This document shows, piece after piece, positions 20,714 to 31,984 of a stretch of 64,000 nt of DNA (position 1 is the first letter of the stretch; every line of letters starts with the position of its first letter). The notes beneath the pieces were generated by a model. It was given only the letters and a program-made list of their open reading frames with translations, was not told where the DNA came from and made no database searches. A program made the translations under genes and the position numbers. This DNA is from Perognathus longimembris pacificus (lineage: Eukaryota; Chordata; Mammalia; Rodentia; Heteromyidae): the NCBI RefSeq assembly GCF_023159225.1, contig NC_063163.1:105679885-105743884 (forward strand), written 5' to 3'.

Positions 20714-21294
20714 TGCCGGGCTAGATTTACCTCCCCTGGTGCGGGGATGCTAAGCTTACTCCCTTATCAGTGCTCCCCTTTTCACCCTCTCCCCTGGGCA
20801 CCTGACCAGCAGGTGGCCAAGGTGGAGCGAGGGACACGGGCTAGCCTAAGGTGCACGTGGCCGAATGAGATCCCCTTTTCCTCCCTCCTTACCCACCAAG
20901 AAAGCCAGGTGCAGACGGATCTCGGAGACGCTTTGGAGAGCAATCCAATTTAATCCGGAGGGACTCACAGTAATATAGTAGTGATGATGAGAATTGCGCA
21001 TGAGCTGCGATAGGCTGGCGAGCTTGTCCATCCAAGAGCAGCTCCCAAGGACCTCCCTCATGGGACGTCACTTCCCATAGTACCGCCCTGTGGGCAAAGC
21101 CCGCGCGAAAAGGGAGCACACATGCTCGCTGGCGCAAGGTGGGGGATGGTCTCAAAGCTACCCCTTTTGGTTCTGGACCCAGAAGGAGATAGGTGTGGCT
21201 CACTTCCACACTGCCCCAGGGCTGGGGGAAGGGCAGCATCTTGGGAGCCCTCTCCTTGCCCTTCCCCCCTTAAGGCCAAGATGAATCTCCAACA
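20714..21294 (-). mobile_element. Solo LTR, class II ERV-like (ERVK/IAP-type), 581 bp
   Basis: In its own orientation (minus strand) the LTR begins TGTTGGAG and ends CCCGGCA, so it has the canonical TG...CA ends. It is flanked by a perfect 6-bp duplication. It is markedly more GC- and CpG-rich than its surroundings. The U3-like part holds a CRE-type TGACGTC (plus-strand GACGTCA at 21064-21070). A TATA-like stretch lies near 20971-20977 and an ATTAAA poly(A)-type hexamer at 20949-20954. No gag, pol or env sequence adjoins it, so it is best explained by recombination between two LTRs. Minus-strand open frames of 71-116 codons within it are not retroviral genes. The family name is inferred from duplication length and general LTR texture, not from a match. 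Confidence 0.75.
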
Positions 21295-21300
21295 CTATTA
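21295..21300. repeat. Right 6-bp target duplication CTATTA
   Basis: Exact copy of 20708-20713 flanking the LTR. Confidence 0.75.
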
Positions 21301-21390
21301 GACCAAGCCAGACATTGCCCCCATTCCCTTGTTACTGATTTGTTTGGAAATGAACATGAAACCCAACTCTGCCTAATGCCGCTAGAGTGG

Positions 21391-21391
21391 A

Positions 21392-21453
<62 letters not shown>
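21391..21453. repeat. (TA)n microsatellite
   Basis: About 30 TA units with one TG interruption near 21411. It can extrude cruciforms and often collapses in assemblies. Confidence 0.95.
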
Positions 21454-21455
<2 letters not shown>

Positions 21456-24400
21456 TGGTTTACTCAGGATTCTGAATCAAGCTCCTCATTTTCCAAAAGC
21501 TTAATTACTCCTATTCACATTCTTAAAGTGTCTCCACTTGGAGATAAATTATTTGCTTCTGGGAAATGCTTTCCTGTATCTTCCCAATTGTTTAAGGAGA
21601 AAACAATCCCTTTTTATTTCTGAACAATATTATGCATGTGTGTTTCCCAGGGCTGCCCAACCATTCTTTGAAATTGATGCTCTTAGCATTTTCACACTAG
21701 TGAAAACACAGTGCTTCTTAGTTCCTGTGATTTTTTTTTACAAATCAAATGACAGGCTGGGTGGTGGTCATGACATCCTAATGTAAGGGGATGTAAAGAC
21801 AGGCCTTGTAAGAATACTGAATAACTTCCCCAGGCAGTCCAGCTTCTCAAGAAACTTCTCAGGATTCTTCAAGTAATTGCAGTTGTGCACAATTTGAAAT
21901 GTATGCAATATGCCTGTGGCTTGAGATAATAATGAATGGGAATTTTTTTCCCTTAGGGGGAGTCACATTATTCCTCAGAAAAACCAGGATATTTCTCACA
22001 GTCTTGTGAACCTAATAGTAAAAATGTTTCCTGAAGACTTTCTGGTAGATGTCTTTGTCATCATCCATAAAACACTGCCTAAAAATGAAGTCCATTCATG
22101 AGATGGAAGGGGCAGATCCTCAAGTGACCTTCACTTTCACTTTTTGAGTGATCTGTATCCAACTGTTCTTGAATTCCTTTACCATTACACCTTTTCTTGC
22201 ATAGGCAAATAAGTTTTCCTTTCTTACTAAAGCTGTTTTGCATTGGGTTTCTTTCATTTGTAATTCAGTGTGACTCAATATGTTTACCATTATGATGACA
22301 CAACTATTCCTCTTCTGCTGATGATTCTTTTTCTCTCCTTGCCAGAATCACGTTCAAATTACAAAGAAGCTAGGATTAGATGGGTTTGCAATGTACCTTC
22401 CAGGAGTGATCTTTCATTGGATGGAGTCAGAGCCCTTATGAAGCACCTGTTTTGTGGACCAAGTATTTACTCTATATCCAAAAAGTTGTGCCCAGCCAGC
22501 ATAGTTACATCGTACTAATGTTAGAAGTTCATGCATTTAAAAAGTACGTGTTCTTGCTTTGCAATGTAGGAACTCAGAGCCATAAATCCAACTTCAGACC
22601 AGTTTTCATGGCATTGTCTTCTTGGCATGGCAATTAAAGAGTGGACTAAGATGACCTTGTTTGGTATAATGGAACAACTTCTAGAGTGTTGCATGTGAAT
22701 TGAATTCTATTTTAAATATGCTGTAGAGTTTTCTATTGACTTATGTCCTACTGTGAGTCCTTTAAAAATGAATAATTAGTTTCCAAATTTAGCCTTCATA
22801 TAAACCTAGATTTTTTTAAACATTGGATTTGCCTAAAGAAAGATCCTTTGCAGAGAGAACATAGATAGATCTCTTTCATTTGTGTTCTTCAGAAGCTGAA
22901 TGTCTTTTTCCTTTTCCTTTTCCTTGTCCTGTTCATTCCCCTTCTTGCCCATGCTGTAAGAGTGATTTCCCTTTTAGAGGCAAGGGAAATGTTTAGACAA
23001 CCGCCTTATAAGGCATCTTTGTTGATTGACAGGCTCCCTTTCCCAGTCCTTGCCAACCATCCATGTGAGCATACAAACCAGGGGCTTCCAAATTATTTTC
23101 TCTCCACTGAATCTTAAAAGTGCATCTCTGTAGAAAACTACAAGGTATTGATTGTCAAGGTATTGATTGTCTTGGAAATACTTCTTACTTCCCAGGTATT
23201 TGTCAGCATTAGGTTGGAAACTCCTTAACACACATCATTGAAGAAAACCCAGCCCATGTGACCCCTAATTTTTCAAATCTGTTTCTCCTACCCCTGTTTT
23301 AAAGAGATTTATTGCTCTGCAAATACTGCCCAACGAGTTCAACTGAGGCGCCTTGCAACCTGGCCCTAACCCCACTTTCTCTCATGAATTTCACATTTAT
23401 TTCTTTGTAGCTATATTCATGATGGTTATTCTGCCATCCTGCACAAAGTTTATCTTCTCCTCTGGAGGTCCTCCTTTCCCCACGGAGGTGTTTGTGGCTC
23501 GTGTGAGCCATATACACATTACATATGTGTGTATTACAACAGCTACTTATGTTTGGTTTGGCCCTCTTACTACTGTACTGGTCCTCCAACTGCCATGTCC
23601 TTATGTGCTAAGCTGGAAAGACTTTCTAAATGGGATGGATGGTATTGGGAGAATTAAGTTATATATTCTCAATTTTTTTTGTATACTTGATTTTACTCTG
23701 AACGAATTATAGTTTTGTTTTTATTGTTGTGTCACTATCCTTTCACCCCAATGTAGCTCATTCAGATTTAAGAAAAGAAAGGTAACACTTTTTTCTCCAT
23801 CTGATTCCTCAGCAGCTCTCTGCATGAACCAGGTATAATGTAAAATATCTTTGGGGCTAAATAATCGTTTCCTTAGTACCTTGAATGTTCCCAAAAGAAC
23901 TTGGTGTACTTGATAATGACTTGTTAAATTTTGTGATACATTAATTCTACTTGATCAACCACAGTGTAATTAGATCCAGCAGGAAGTTTTAACAAGTAGA
24001 TGTGTGTATAAATATTTTTACAGTGAAGACTTTTGATACAGTGATAAAAATTATCTGACATGAAACTATTAAATTTGAGTTCATACTTTGGAGAAGATGA
24101 TGGAAGGTATGATTTCAGTAATGAAAAGAAATAATGTGAATTTTGACTAACAGAGAAGGGTTAGTTTATATATTTTTGTACATGGGTAATCATGGATTAT
24201 CAAAGCTCTATTGTATTAAATTTCATGAGAGCGATATAGAAGAGCTTCCATTTAAAAATAGTGATATTTAAAATACAAAATCATATCCTTTGCTGCTTAT
24301 GAAGAAAACTATTGCATATCAATGTAAATATGTATGTGGATTTACCTTTTTCTTTCAAAATTCGTGTTGGGATAAGTCATGCACACATAATGAGTATTAG

Positions 24401-24714
24401 AACATTGTTTCCTAAATGTTGGGGAACATTCATTCATAATGAGTATGAATTGTTTGGGGATCTTGTTGAAAAGCAGATTTGAAGTCCATCTGCCTAGAGC
24501 GTGGGGAAGCCCACAATCCTGTGATTCTAATGAGCATGTAGAAAATGTTCCTGATAATTTTTATTCTTAGAGTATGGTTGTAGCCATGGTAGTAGCATGT
24601 TTCTAGAGCAAACTGTCAGTCACATTAAATAGGTCTTACCCACCATTTTTCTAAATAGAAGACAAGATAGGGATGGAAAGGAAAACAAGCCAACAAAAAG
24701 TAAGACAACAGAAG
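21454..24714. other. Long single-copy block, no gene seen
   Basis: About 3.3 kb without a recognisable transposon. Open frames up to 119 codons (plus 23353-23712) show no domain, no homopolymer bias and no known family, and the overlapping minus frame argues against coding. A perfect 15-bp tandem duplication (CAAGGTATTGATTGT) occupies 23141-23170. Confidence 0.45.
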
Positions 24715-24835
24715 GGTGGGCATGGTAGTGTAGGCCTGTAATCACAGCACTTGGGTGAGTGATACAGGAATGTCTGGATTTGCATACCAGCCTGGGCTAC
24801 CTTGTAAGACTGTGAAAAAGCAAAGACAACAGCAT
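24715..24835 (+). mobile_element. B1-like monomer SINE
   Basis: 'gggtgggcatggtagtgtag' followed by 'gcctgtaatcacagcacttg' and 'ccagcctgggctac' is a clear B1/7SL layout with a Pol III A-box region. There is no right-hand Geo or ID module and only a short A-rich tail. Confidence 0.75.
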
Positions 24836-26048
24836 ACTAATCAAACAAAATTCCCTAAACAACCACAAAGAGAAGATAAAATGATAAAAATGCTTTAAAC
24901 TCAGTATTGATACCAGTTTCCATGCTTCTGTTCCCATTTTATTAGTGTTTGTATGTAGATCTCAATGTAAAATGGATTGCATGGAATGGTATCTAGGCAC
25001 AAAGCTTAAAAGCCCTGCGTTTAGAGGAAAATGTTAGCTTTCCTAATTTTTCCCCCAGCATCTATTATCTTTATACTTAGTAGACAATGAATGAACAAGT
25101 TTGTTGAGCATATACATGAGCAGACAAAGAAACAATGATAAACAGTGGCAACCATAGGGTTAAAAAGCACTGTTTATGAAGATAAGATAGGACTTTACAA
25201 CTGGCAGTCCTAGATTTTCTGGTAAAATTGGTTTTCTCAAACCAAAGTAACAGAGATGGAGCATGCTTGCTGTTGGGAGCACGCTTGCTGTTGGGCCCAT
25301 GCTGCTAGAGTATCAGGTCAGAGAATGCCGAGTCTCTCTGGGACACTAAGTTTCACAGCAAACACACATGAAATACTGATCAAATAAACGGTATGCCTTG
25401 ATTTTTCCGTTCACTCTGATGACTGTTGATGGTGTGGCTTCCAACTCCATGGAATGAAAAAGTCCCGGATGGTTGGTAGCTGGGGAGTCCAAGTAGGTTT
25501 GGTTGTTGGTTTGTTTTAATTTTAAAGAAAAAAAATTATTTTCCTTATTTTTTTCTGCTAAAGTAATCTGTTTGTTCTAGTTACTGGATTATTTCTTTTC
25601 AGACACTGTGTGTGGAACAGATAATAAACAGCTCATCAAAAAGGGAGTTGGTGTTCATCCTGCCCACAGGAGGGGCAGAGTGATCTGACCTCTAAAGTTC
25701 TCCCCAAATAGGTTTTCATTTAATTTGAGTGTGGTTTTTTTTTTTTCCAGAATTTTAAAATTATACTCTGTAATAGCACCTGAAGGTATGAACACAATAA
25801 ATAGAGACACAATGGATTCAAATATTTTTTAAAGTGTTTGTGGCAAGCATTAAATAGGAATAAAACCAAGGAGAAAACGTGGGCTTTCACTGTTATTTGT
25901 ACTCACCTGGGTGCGCTGACCCCATCAATGTGATTTGTACCGGGCTTTCCCTCGGAGGAACTGTCTGGAAAGGATAAATGAGTAGGCTGCTTGGGAACCC
26001 GATTCTAAAATGATATCGTTGGCAGAAAATGTACACAGAAACAAAGAT

Positions 26049-26049
<1 letters not shown>
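24836..26049. other. Single-copy DNA with an 18-bp tandem duplication at 25259-25294
   Basis: Two 18-bp units beginning GAGCATGCTTGCTGTTGG and GAGCACGCTTGCTGTTGG differ by one base. The rest is unremarkable AT-rich sequence without a gene. Confidence 0.45.

Positions 26050-26091
<42 letters not shown>
26050..26091. repeat. (TG)n microsatellite
   Basis: About 21 uninterrupted TG units. Open frames on both strands here (Val/Cys-rich or Thr/His-rich) are artefacts. Confidence 0.95.
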
Positions 26092-26094
<3 letters not shown>

Positions 26095-26314
26095 GTGTAT
26101 GTGTGTCAAGTAAGGATGATATGTGGAGAATAAAGGGCCTAGTGTGTCTCTGTCTTGATGTACATCTACCACACAGCCTGTTTGAGCTGCTTCATCCAAG
26201 GTGTAAGGATGGAACTGATGTTTATCCAGTGCTCATCTTGTGAAACATGCAAGCTGAAATCTGGAAAAAAAAAATTGCAGACTTGATATTTAAGGTCGCA
26301 TAAAATTCACATGT

Positions 26315-26735
26315 GGATGGGTGGCAGGAAGAGCAATGTACTCCAAGAGATGTCCCTGTTCTAAACCTGGTCCCTGTGTAGGTGTGATATTATATAACAA
26401 AAGGGGACCCTGTGGGGATGGTTGGGTAAGTGATCAGGAGTGGGTCTGTTGTACTCACCAGTGGAGGAGGAAAGCTAGACATCCCCAGCCCTGTGGACTC
26501 CACCCTCCAAGGAGAACTTGCAGGACTGAGAAGTGACTCAAGGAATGTGGGTAGTTTCTAGAAAAAGACATGGAGTTGATTCTGTCCTGGAGCCTCCTAA
26601 AGGAACACATGACTGAAAACTCTTGACTTTTAGTTCAGGTAGATTTCAAATCTCCAGAGCTGGAAGGCAAAACATTTGTATTAAGCTACTAAGTTTGTTT
26701 TAAATTGCTTGAGAAGCAACAGAAAGCCACAGGTT
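26315..26735 (+). mobile_element. MLT1-type MaLR LTR
   Basis: It has 'tataacaaaaggggaccctg' (26393), then 'gactcaaggaatgtgggtag' (26535) and 'cctggagcctcctaaaggaa' (26586). The terminal 'caaatctccagagctggaag' (26648) and 'gctactaagtttgttttaaa' follow in MLT1 order. Diverged solo LTR. The 71-codon plus frame at 26321 lies inside it. Confidence 0.6.
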
Positions 26736-27139
26736 ATAAAAGCAGAGAAATAAACAGAATTATTTGTTAATTCAAATATAAAGAAGCTACTTTCTGATGG
26801 CTTGTTCAAGGTAGAGAGTAAATGAAAACAAAGTCTAGGTTTATTTTCATTATGGGCAAGTTTCAGTAATAGGAGAAATTTCATCAAAGTATGCATATAT
26901 ACAAAACACTTCAATCATAGGAATACCATCATCCTGACCAGCTTCTGTCAAAAATTCATACTAAGGCTTAATAAATAGGAAGAGTAAAAAGACTGATATT
27001 TTGACTTAACTGAATTTCTATAGTTATTTATATGAATCAGCTTAACTTTAGAGTTTGATTAATTTCCTAATGAAAACATACATAGAAATAGGATTCATAG
27101 GTTGGAAAAGAATTTTCAAGTTCACTTTTTTTTCTGTGT
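26736..27139. other. Single-copy AT-rich DNA, no gene seen
   Basis: Nothing recognised between the LTR remnant and the next SINE. Confidence 0.35.
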
Positions 27140-27375
27140 GTATATGTGCAGGTACTGGAGCCTGAACTCAGCACCTAGATGCATGCTGTCCTGTAGTTTT
27201 TTCACTCAAGGTATTCTTACCATTTGGGCTACAGCTCCACTTCTGGCTTTTTGATGCAAACTTGAGATAATATTCTCCTGAATTTTCCTGCTTGAGTTGT
27301 CTTTGAACTATGATTCTCAGATCTCAAACTCCTGAGTATCTAGAATTACAGGCTTGAGCCACTGGTACCCAGCTG
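27140..27375 (-). mobile_element. B1-like plus Geo composite SINE
   Basis: On the plus strand: 'ggtactggagcctgaactca' (Geo B-box side), 'gggctacagctccacttctg' (Geo A-box side), then 'ctcagatctcaaactcctga' and 'attacaggcttgagccactg' (reversed 7SL-type 5-prime part). The module order mirrors the copies at 6853 and 49998. Confidence 0.7.
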
Positions 27376-27415
27376 ATTGATTCACATTTTATGGAGATCA
27401 AAAATATACGTTGTG

Positions 27416-27630
27416 GGGCTGGGGATATAGCCTAGTGGCAAGAGTGCCTGCCTCGGATACACGAGGCCCTAGGTTCGATTCCCCAGCACCACATATACAG
27501 AAAACGGCCAGAAGCGGCGCTGTGGCTCAAGTGGCAGAGTGCTAGCCTTGAGCGGGAAGAAGCCAGGGACAGTGCTCAGGCCCTGAGTCCAAGGCCCAGG
27601 ACTGGCCAAAAAAAAAAAAAAAAAAAAAAA
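27416..27630 (+). mobile_element. IDL-Geo SINE, young copy (subfamily with TATAGCC)
   Basis: Full-length element with a perfect 16-bp target duplication (AAAAATATACGTTGTG) at 27400-27415 and 27629-27644 and a pure A tail. It shares with the copy at 1617 the bases TATAGCC, CTCGGATACACGAGG, CCCTAGGTTCG and GAGCG-GAAGAAGCC, which differ from the minus-strand copies at 35529, 35928 and 41379. It inserted about 40 bp beyond an older composite SINE. Confidence 0.92.
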
Positions 27631-27644
27631 AAATATACGTTGTG

Positions 27645-28310
27645 CAGAATGGTATGCACTGGAGTTGAAGCTTAGATTAGCAAAGGAACCTGGTAAAAGT
27701 CACCAAGTTACTTAATGGGAAAACCAGGAACCTAAAACCCAGATTATAGATTCAAATTCTAAATCTATGATTTGGCTTTACGCCCTTCTCAGCTATTTAT
27801 GGTATTGGAAATGAACCTCCCCCCTCCCCCCAAAAAAGTTACAGGAAGATAGGCCCATTTAACAAATGGACTTTTTACCTCTGTCACAAATAAGATAAAA
27901 TTACATTGAAATTACTGGATGGACTTTAAGTAAAATTGTTACTGGTTTTGTAAACTATCTTCACATTTTTGGAAAATTATGAAAGCTATTGGGGATGAGT
28001 AAGATGGTTTGCTTACTGTGCTTTTCACAAAAGTACATTGATTGATTCTAGGTTTGTACTATCAAATGTCATCCTGTAGCATGTGGTGTTGGTCTGTGTG
28101 TGAGCACCTGGGTGTAAATGTGTGAATAGATTTGTATACGTGATGTGTGTTTACTGCATTTGGATCACATGGACTAGTTAAATGAAACATCTGATAATTA
28201 CCTTATTTTCTTTATGATCTTGTAAATAAAGTATTTCCTGGAATATTAGATTAGATTTTTTTTTGTGTGGTTCAGTTTGTATGTCACAGCACTGTTCCTT
28301 ATGTTAAAAA
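27645..28310. other. Single-copy DNA with a possible MIR piece at 27695-27775
   Basis: 'aaagtcaccaagttacttaa' and 'aacccagattatagattcaa' recall the MIR/L2 segment around 'aaggtcacacagct...gattcaaaccc'. Otherwise nothing recognised. Confidence 0.35.
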
Positions 28311-28311
28311 A

Positions 28312-28450
28312 AATTGCCCCTAACTGTCCCAGTGTGCTGGAAACTAAATCTCCAATAAACAGTGTTAGCAGTTGGAGCTTCGTAAGAGGCGCTGGGTCAT
28401 GGGAGTGCTGCCTTCCCTAATAGATTAGTTACTAGGATACATGGGCTTTT
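28312..28450 (+). mobile_element. MaLR LTR 5-prime fragment
   Basis: 'caataaacagtgttagcagt' followed by 'tggagcttcgtaagaggcgc' and 'tgggtcatgggagtgctgcc' fits the MaLR block 'gttggtggtgggaccttt...gggtcatgggggtgctgccc'. It is truncated by a SINE to its right. Confidence 0.5.
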
Positions 28451-28454
28451 GAAC

Positions 28455-28680
28455 CTGGGGCAGGTGCTCTTTTGTAACCCTAGCTATTCAAAAGGCTGAG
28501 ATCTGAGGATCTCAGTTTGAAGCCAGCCTAGATAAGAAAGTCTGGAGACTCTTAGCTCCAAACAGTCACCAGAAAGCTGAAGTAGAGCTGTGGCTCAAAT
28601 GATGAGAGCATCAATCTTGAGTGACAAAGCCAACTCATGGCCCAGGCCTTGAGTTCAAGCCCCATTATTGGTATATGCAC
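28455..28680 (+). mobile_element. B1-like plus Geo composite SINE
   Basis: The left part has 'aaccctagctattcaaaagg' and 'ctgagatctgaggatctcag'. The right part has an A-box-like TGGCTCAAATGA (28591-28602) and a consensus B box GTTCAAGCC (28653-28661) about 50 bases downstream. This shows that the right-hand module keeps a tRNA-like Pol III promoter layout. Confidence 0.72.
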
Positions 28681-28694
28681 AAAATAGTCATGAA

Positions 28695-29938
28695 ACTATT
28701 ATTGTTGAGATACTATTGCCTAATCTAACTATATTATTAATTTTTATCAATTAGTACAATGTTCTTTGTTTAGTTCAGAGTTCAATCTAGGCCTACTATT
28801 TTCCTTGCCTCAAGGACAAATTTGATTTTTAGACTTGTCATTTTCTTTCAGAAGCAGGAAGTTTTTAAAGAAAACTGGACAGGTGTTTTGTAAGAATATG
28901 CTTCAGTGTGGGCTGCCTGATGTGAGCTCATAATGTGATTCGTGTTACTCATGTGGGTGAGGAATGGAAATGCCACAGACTGAGACCTCAGTGGGGAGGG
29001 GACAGTGAGCATTGCCTGGAATCTGCAATTCTGCAGCAACATTCCATTAGCCCATTGTAGGGGATGCCACGCATAACCACGTGCATAGAGAAAAAAATGC
29101 ATTAAGGTTCCAATCTTACTTTTATAACTAAGAGCAACCTGCAGATGATTAGTTTTAGACTTTCTAAATATCACCACATTTCTCATCATATTTGTGTCCA
29201 CAGTTTAGTTTCCTCTGATATTTCTTACCAGAACGAATGGTTTCCGTGAAGATTCTGTTGTTGTTTTAATGTTAGAAGTTTCACAGCAGTGTAATTTCTT
29301 ATTTTGCTTGCAAGTTATTTGGTATTTCTGCCTTGAAGCCTTGAGACATTTTTTTTTCTTCATCTTTGAACTTTTCTTTTTACTTTGAAATGTCTCGAAT
29401 AGAGTTTTATGGATGATTTTCTCCAGGTACTCCACTGATCCCTTGATAATGTAGATTTAGATTGTTTCCACGATATTTCCTCAGATTATGATTTAAAACA
29501 TTCGTTTATTCTGTTGTTTTGCTTAACTACCATGGGGCTCCAGATAAACTAATAGCCTTCCTTTTTTACTTGCATTCTAACTCTTCGTCTCTAATCCTTT
29601 TTACCTATTGCTGATCTATTTTAATTTTCCTTCCTCTCTTTAGTCCCACTTAGCAACTTTTTATCTAGTCATTTATTCACCTTATCTACAGTAATATTAG
29701 TTCTTTAAAAATGTATTCCTTGAATTCAACAGTCATTTTGATTTCATCTTAGAATTTGTTTAAATCCACATCTGTTTTTAATATTGAATTCCTTATTCAA
29801 AGTACTTGTTCATATTTCCACATGTTTGTTTGAATGTGTTTTGCTTGTAATATTGAATTGCATTTTTCTTTCTACCTTCATATTGGGGATTTCTTTGTTA
29901 ATGGATGGATAAAAAGATGTTCTAAGAGTGTAAAAGAA
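28695..29938. other. AT-rich region, possibly degraded antisense L1
   Basis: From about 29205 the plus strand is T-rich with the texture of reversed L1 ORF1 or 5-prime sequence (minus-strand open frame 29205-29435 is Lys-rich, 76 codons). I could not match it firmly. No host gene recognised. Confidence 0.3.
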
Positions 29939-29939
29939 A

Positions 29940-30147
29940 AGGTGCGGGTAGCTCATGTTTAGGAGGCTGCTTAGGAGGCTGAGATCTGAGGACCACAGCT
30001 CAAAGCCAGTGCTGGCAGGAAAGTCCAATTAATCACCAAAAAACTGGAGATAGCGCTATGGCTCAAAGTGGTAGAGCACTAGCCTTGAGCAAAAGAACTC
30101 AGGGACAGTACCCAGACCCTGAGCTCAAGCCCCATGACTGACAAAAA
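29940..30147 (+). mobile_element. B1-like plus Geo composite SINE
   Basis: 'cttaggaggctgagatctga' (29969) is the 7SL-type part. 'gctatggctcaaagtggtag' (A-box-like) and 'tgagctcaagccccatgact' (B-box-like) form the Geo part, ending in 'gacaaaaaa'. It is less diverged than most composites here. Confidence 0.75.
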
Positions 30148-30150
30148 AGA

Positions 30151-31314
30151 GCATAGGAGATTTGACTCTCATTTCACTTATCCTTCTAGTGAGGCACCTG
30201 CTTCCTTGATGTTTTCTGCTAACACTACAGCTTGCAAGCATCAGTGACTTTTCCTAGATTTTTGTTCCTCTTGTGTCACAGAAGGCTCTGTGGGGCCCAC
30301 GATGTGTTTGTAGTTGCTGTTGTTGAAGATTCTAGAATATCTTCTTGCGATTAATTTCCAGCAGAGACCTTTTCCCTCTTTTTCTTTCTCCTCCTGTAGA
30401 AATAAGGTCATTTGAAATCTGTCTATAACCATATATTCCTAAAACTGTGATGTCAGCGTTTTCAGGCAGAAAACCCCACTTGGAATATTTTCATCCTTAG
30501 GGCATTCTCCTTTGACAGTTTAGTTTGTAAGAACCTCATCTCCTGCCCAGGAGCAGTGCATGTTGTTGGTGTCATTATTTGTTGTTCTGGGTTTGTTCCT
30601 ACACTGCTAGGTACTTCTGGGAAAAATGGCCCCTTCTCTTTTCTGTTTAGGGAAACAGCTCCAAGACCCCCTCCCTTTGTTCTTTCTGCCCTTTGCCCTC
30701 CTAACTCCTGTAACCCAGGTGACTGATGCACCTGGGGCAGTAGGAGGTTCCCCAGGCTCTGAAGTCACTTGCGCCTCAGCTCCAGTTACAACTCCTATAT
30801 AATCTCTGTCCACCGTTAGTTCACACTGTGCACACCCACATCTGGCCGGTGCTTCGGTTCTTCCAATGAACCCTCTTCTCCCTGAATTGCAAGGTCTCCT
30901 TTTGGCAACCCTTATAAACAGCACCCTGGCTTACAGCCCTTTAGGTAGTAGTACAAGTACTGTAATTGTCCACTGAAGTTTGGTGGAGTTTTATTCTCTT
31001 CTTTTCCCCATATACTATTGGTGTTGAAAGGAAATCAAAATATTTTCTCATATAGTATTGAGAATTGTTGGGCTGAAGACAGCTGAAATGCGGGGGTGGG
31101 GAGGGGTGTTTTTGTTTTTCTTCTGTGGCTGCTGGCAGAAACCAGATTCTAGGGAATAAGTTTTACCTGCCTGACTCTTCCCTTCCTGCCAAAAGACAGC
31201 AGACTGTCCTGGGAAGCAGCCGGGCTCAAGAACAGAGTTAGAGTAGGCTCAGTGTACTTGCTCATCTCAATGTTTCCAGCCTTACTTAAGCACCTTTTGG
31301 AGGCCTAGGGCTCC
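30151..31314. other. Unidentified region, moderate GC
   Basis: Minus-strand open frames of 89 and 105 codons (30462-30924) overlap in different frames, which argues against either being a gene. The sequence could be the 5-prime part of an antisense L1-like element, given its T-rich neighbour at 29205-29940. Confidence is low. Confidence 0.25.
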
Positions 31315-31333
31315 TTTTTTTTTTTTTTTTTTT
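31315..31333. repeat. T homopolymer (about 19)
   Basis: A T run following GGGCTCC, without a recognisable SINE attached. Confidence 0.85.
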
Positions 31334-31984
31334 CTTGTGATTAACTTACTACTTAAGATAAGGACTAGAGCTATTACCTCCAGAGCTACCGTGCTTATAG
31401 AATGGTTCCCTCCCTACCCCCCACCCCCAATCTCAAAAAGCTTCTTTGTTTATTCTAGTTAATCTTTTGTTTTGGAAGTCTGCCCCAGTTAGAGACTTGG
31501 GAAGATAGGGAAAGTTATTTTTCTCCTTCTAGGTCTTGTAATTGGTATATTTACCCAGCCCTGCCCCCCCCCCCCCAGCCACCTTTCTTAGTGGTTCTGT
31601 GTAATTTGGGGATGACCCACAGGAGGCATCTATTTAGGCAAACTGCCATTGTCTTGAGCTACTCATAAATTTTCTGTGTCTTACATGTGAAGACCACCTA
31701 CAGCTAACTAGTGTACATCTTTGTTTTTCTTTTTCTATTCTTGTTTTCTTATTCTTAAATTATTGGTACCTATGTGCTATATGCACACATTACTTTGGAT
31801 GCCATGTTTTATTTAAAAGACTTTTATCTAATTAATATCCATATGCTAGATCTGTTTAGGCTAGTTCTTTCTATTTGACTATACATGCTGAAAGAATTCT
31901 CCTCGCCCTCGCCAAGGAGGATTGAGTTTTTCTTCTTGTTCTGTTGCATACTCAGAAAATCACAGGTGGGAAACAATGAAAATA
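31334..31984. other. Single-copy DNA with a 13-base C run at 31564-31576
   Basis: No gene or repeat family recognised apart from the C run. Confidence 0.4.

Noticed and set aside
20846..21284. Several 64-116-codon frames in a GC-rich island, first suspected to be a CpG-island first exon
   Set aside because: The island coincides with an LTR bounded by TG...CA and a 6-bp duplication; frames on both strands overlap and none resembles a retroviral or host protein.
21391..21453. (TA)n tract considered as a palindromic origin or cruciform element
   Set aside because: It is a plain dinucleotide repeat with one interruption and no flanking inverted repeats.
30462..30924. Overlapping 89- and 105-codon minus-strand frames with moderate GC
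   Set aside because: They overlap in different frames, contain no known domain, and sit beside probable antisense L1 sequence.
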